This document shows, one piece after another, positions 62,811 through 64,000 of a stretch of DNA of 64,000 nt (positions are counted from its first letter, which is position 1; each line of letters begins with the position of its first letter). Position numbers and translations under genes: made by a program. The notes below the pieces were generated by a model, which had not been told where the DNA came from, made no database searches, and saw nothing but the letters and a program-made list of their open reading frames with translations. The stretch comes from Candidatus Blochmanniella pennsylvanica str. BPEN. GTDB lineage: Bacteria > Pseudomonadota > Gammaproteobacteria > Enterobacterales > Enterobacteriaceae. The DNA is taken from contig NC_007292.1 of NCBI RefSeq assembly GCF_000011745.1, forward strand, positions 124,001-188,000, given 5' to 3'.

Positions 62811-64000
62811 ATGTTAACACCATTTAAATTATTTACTAAAATTTTTAAAAATAGAAATGATCGCGTGTTACTTCGTATGAAGAAAGTGGTGGATATGATA
62901 AATTATATGGAAAAAGATATACAAAAGTTAAATGATAGTCAACTTGCTTCTAAAACGAATGAGTTTCGCAAATCTATTGAATCAGGTGTAAAAAACCTCG
63001 AGAATTTATTACCACAAGCATTTGCTGTAGTACGAGAATCTATTAAGAGAATATTTAATATACGTCTTTTTGATGTCCAATTGTTGGGAGGAATAGTTCT
63101 TAACAGTCGATGTATTGCGGAAATGAAAACTGGAGAAGGAAAAACTTTAACTGCTACTTTACCTGCTTATTTGAATGCATTAAGTGGTCAAGGAGTACAT
63201 ATTGTTACAGTTAATAATTATTTAGCACATAGAGATGCAATAAATAATAAACCGTTATTTGAATTTTTAGGATTGACTGTTGGAATTAATTTACCGGGAC
63301 TATCAGCATCTATGAAACGTGCAGCGTATACAGCAGATATTACCTACGGCACAAACAATGAATACGGTTTCGATTATTTACGCGATAATATGGTTTTTGT
63401 CCCAGAAGAACGGGTACAACGAGGATTGCATTATGCGTTAATAGATGAAGTAGATTCTATTTTGATTGATGAAGCTCGTACTCCATTAGTTATTTCTGGA
63501 CCATCAGATGATACTTCTTTATTATATTCAAAAATCAATGAATTAGTCTTTAGCATAATTCAAAAAAATAAAAGAAATATAGATAATTTACAAAAAGAAG
63601 AATATTTCACAGTTGATGAAAAATCCAGACAAGTTATTCTGACTGAGAATGGATTAGTATTAATAGAGCAATTATTAATTAAATCTGGAATCATGAACCA
63701 AGGGGAATCGTTGTATTCATCAGATAATATTATATTGATGCATCATGTTAATGCAGCATTTCGTGCTCACATTTTATTTACGTGTGAAGTGGATTATCTT
63801 GTTAAAAATGGCGAAATACTTATTATTGATGAACACACAGGACGAGTTATGCCTGGTCGTCGATGGTCAGATGGATTGCACCAAGCAATCGAAGCGAAAG
63901 AACATGTAACTATTCAAAATGAAAATCAAACATTAGCTTCAATTACATTTCAAAATTATTTTCGTTTATATGAAAAATTATCTGGTATGACCGGCACCGC
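62811..64000 (+). CDS. secA: Protein translocase ATPase SecA (5' part)
   Basis: SecA is the motor that pushes preproteins through SecYEG. The gene runs off the window; 396 codons of an expected roughly 900 are present. It starts [20 protein letters not shown], matching E. coli. Walker A is [20 protein letters not shown], then [36 protein letters not shown] (DEAD-like motif) and [14 protein letters not shown]. The window closes on [20 protein letters not shown] just before the second nucleotide-binding domain. No strong SD is visible before the ATG. Needed for export of LptD and SurA. Confidence 0.98.
   Translation, partial: MLTPFKLFTKIFKNRNDRVLLRMKKVVDMINYMEKDIQKLNDSQLASKTNEFRKSIESGVKNLENLLPQAFAVVRESIKRIFNIRLFDVQLLGGIVLNSRCIAEMKTGEGKTLTATLPAYLNALSGQGVHIVTVNNYLAHRDAINNKPLFEFLGLTVGINLPGLSASMKRAAYTADITYGTNNEYGFDYLRDNMVFVPEERVQRGLHYALIDEVDSILIDEARTPLVISGPSDDTSLLYSKINELVFSIIQKNKRNIDNLQKEEYFTVDEKSRQVILTENGLVLIEQLLIKSGIMNQGESLYSSDNIILMHHVNAAFRAHILFTCEVDYLVKNGEILIIDEHTGRVMPGRRWSDGLHQAIEAKEHVTIQNENQTLASITFQNYFRLYEKLSGMTGT

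Noticed and set aside
1-64000. CRISPR arrays, insertion sequences, prophage, toxin-antitoxin or defence genes
   Set aside because: I saw no regular spaced repeats, transposase motifs or unassigned gene clusters; all sizeable ORFs are accounted for by housekeeping orthologues or their shadows.

Overview
The window is a strongly AT-rich stretch of a reduced gammaproteobacterial (Enterobacterales) chromosome. Nearly every gene is a full-length orthologue of an E. coli gene, in E. coli order, but most of the non-essential neighbours are gone. It carries the threonine (thrABC) and leucine (leuABCD) operons, carAB and dapB, together with complete-looking murein synthesis/division genes and outer-membrane genes (lptD, lpxC). 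That combination best fits a nutritional insect endosymbiont of the Blochmannia (carpenter ant) type. Buchnera usually carries leu genes on a plasmid and lacks lptD, and several other symbionts lack thr/leu genes. The genus call is inference from gene content; I did not run a search.

Layout. (1) 1-10750, + strand: transcription/translation block rimP(tail)-nusA-infB-rbfA-truB-rpsO-pnp-deaD, the E. coli 71-min cluster with nlpI missing. (2) 10751-12299: a junction. holD, which sits near 99 min in E. coli, is followed by a 965-bp AT-rich desert. (3) 12300-32814: the E. coli 0-1 min block thrABC-dnaKJ-(rpsT on -)-ribF-ileS-lspA-ispH-dapB-carAB-folA. (4) 32974-44971, - strand: apaH-rsmA-pdxA-surA-lptD, then leuDCBA, again in E. 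coli orientation, with apaG and everything between lptD and leuD deleted. (5) 45411-62001, + strand: the dcw cluster rsmH-ftsL-ftsI-murE-murF-mraY-murD-ftsW-murG-murC-ftsQ-ftsA-ftsZ-lpxC, without mraZ and ddlB. (6) 62811-64000: the 5' part of secA after an 809-bp spacer without secM.

Functionally the window gives the host-relevant amino-acid branches (Thr, Leu, carbamoyl phosphate for Arg/pyrimidines, DAP for Lys and murein). It also gives the Hsp70 system, the RNA degradation/maturation genes, and the cell wall and division machinery. Coding DNA is tightly packed inside operons (ATGA and TAATG overlaps). Lost genes have left long AT-rich spacers.

I saw no mobile element, CRISPR array, rRNA, tRNA or defence system. 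The most interesting signals are regulatory structures in the spacers. They are an SD/anti-SD hairpin at ftsQ, a mutually exclusive three-arm hairpin plus a 22-bp perfect palindrome in front of secA, a well preserved heat-shock-type promoter before dnaK, and an ispH gene whose only plausible start codon is ATT. Protein-level oddities are a TruB without its PUA domain and an LptD with a changed cysteine pattern.
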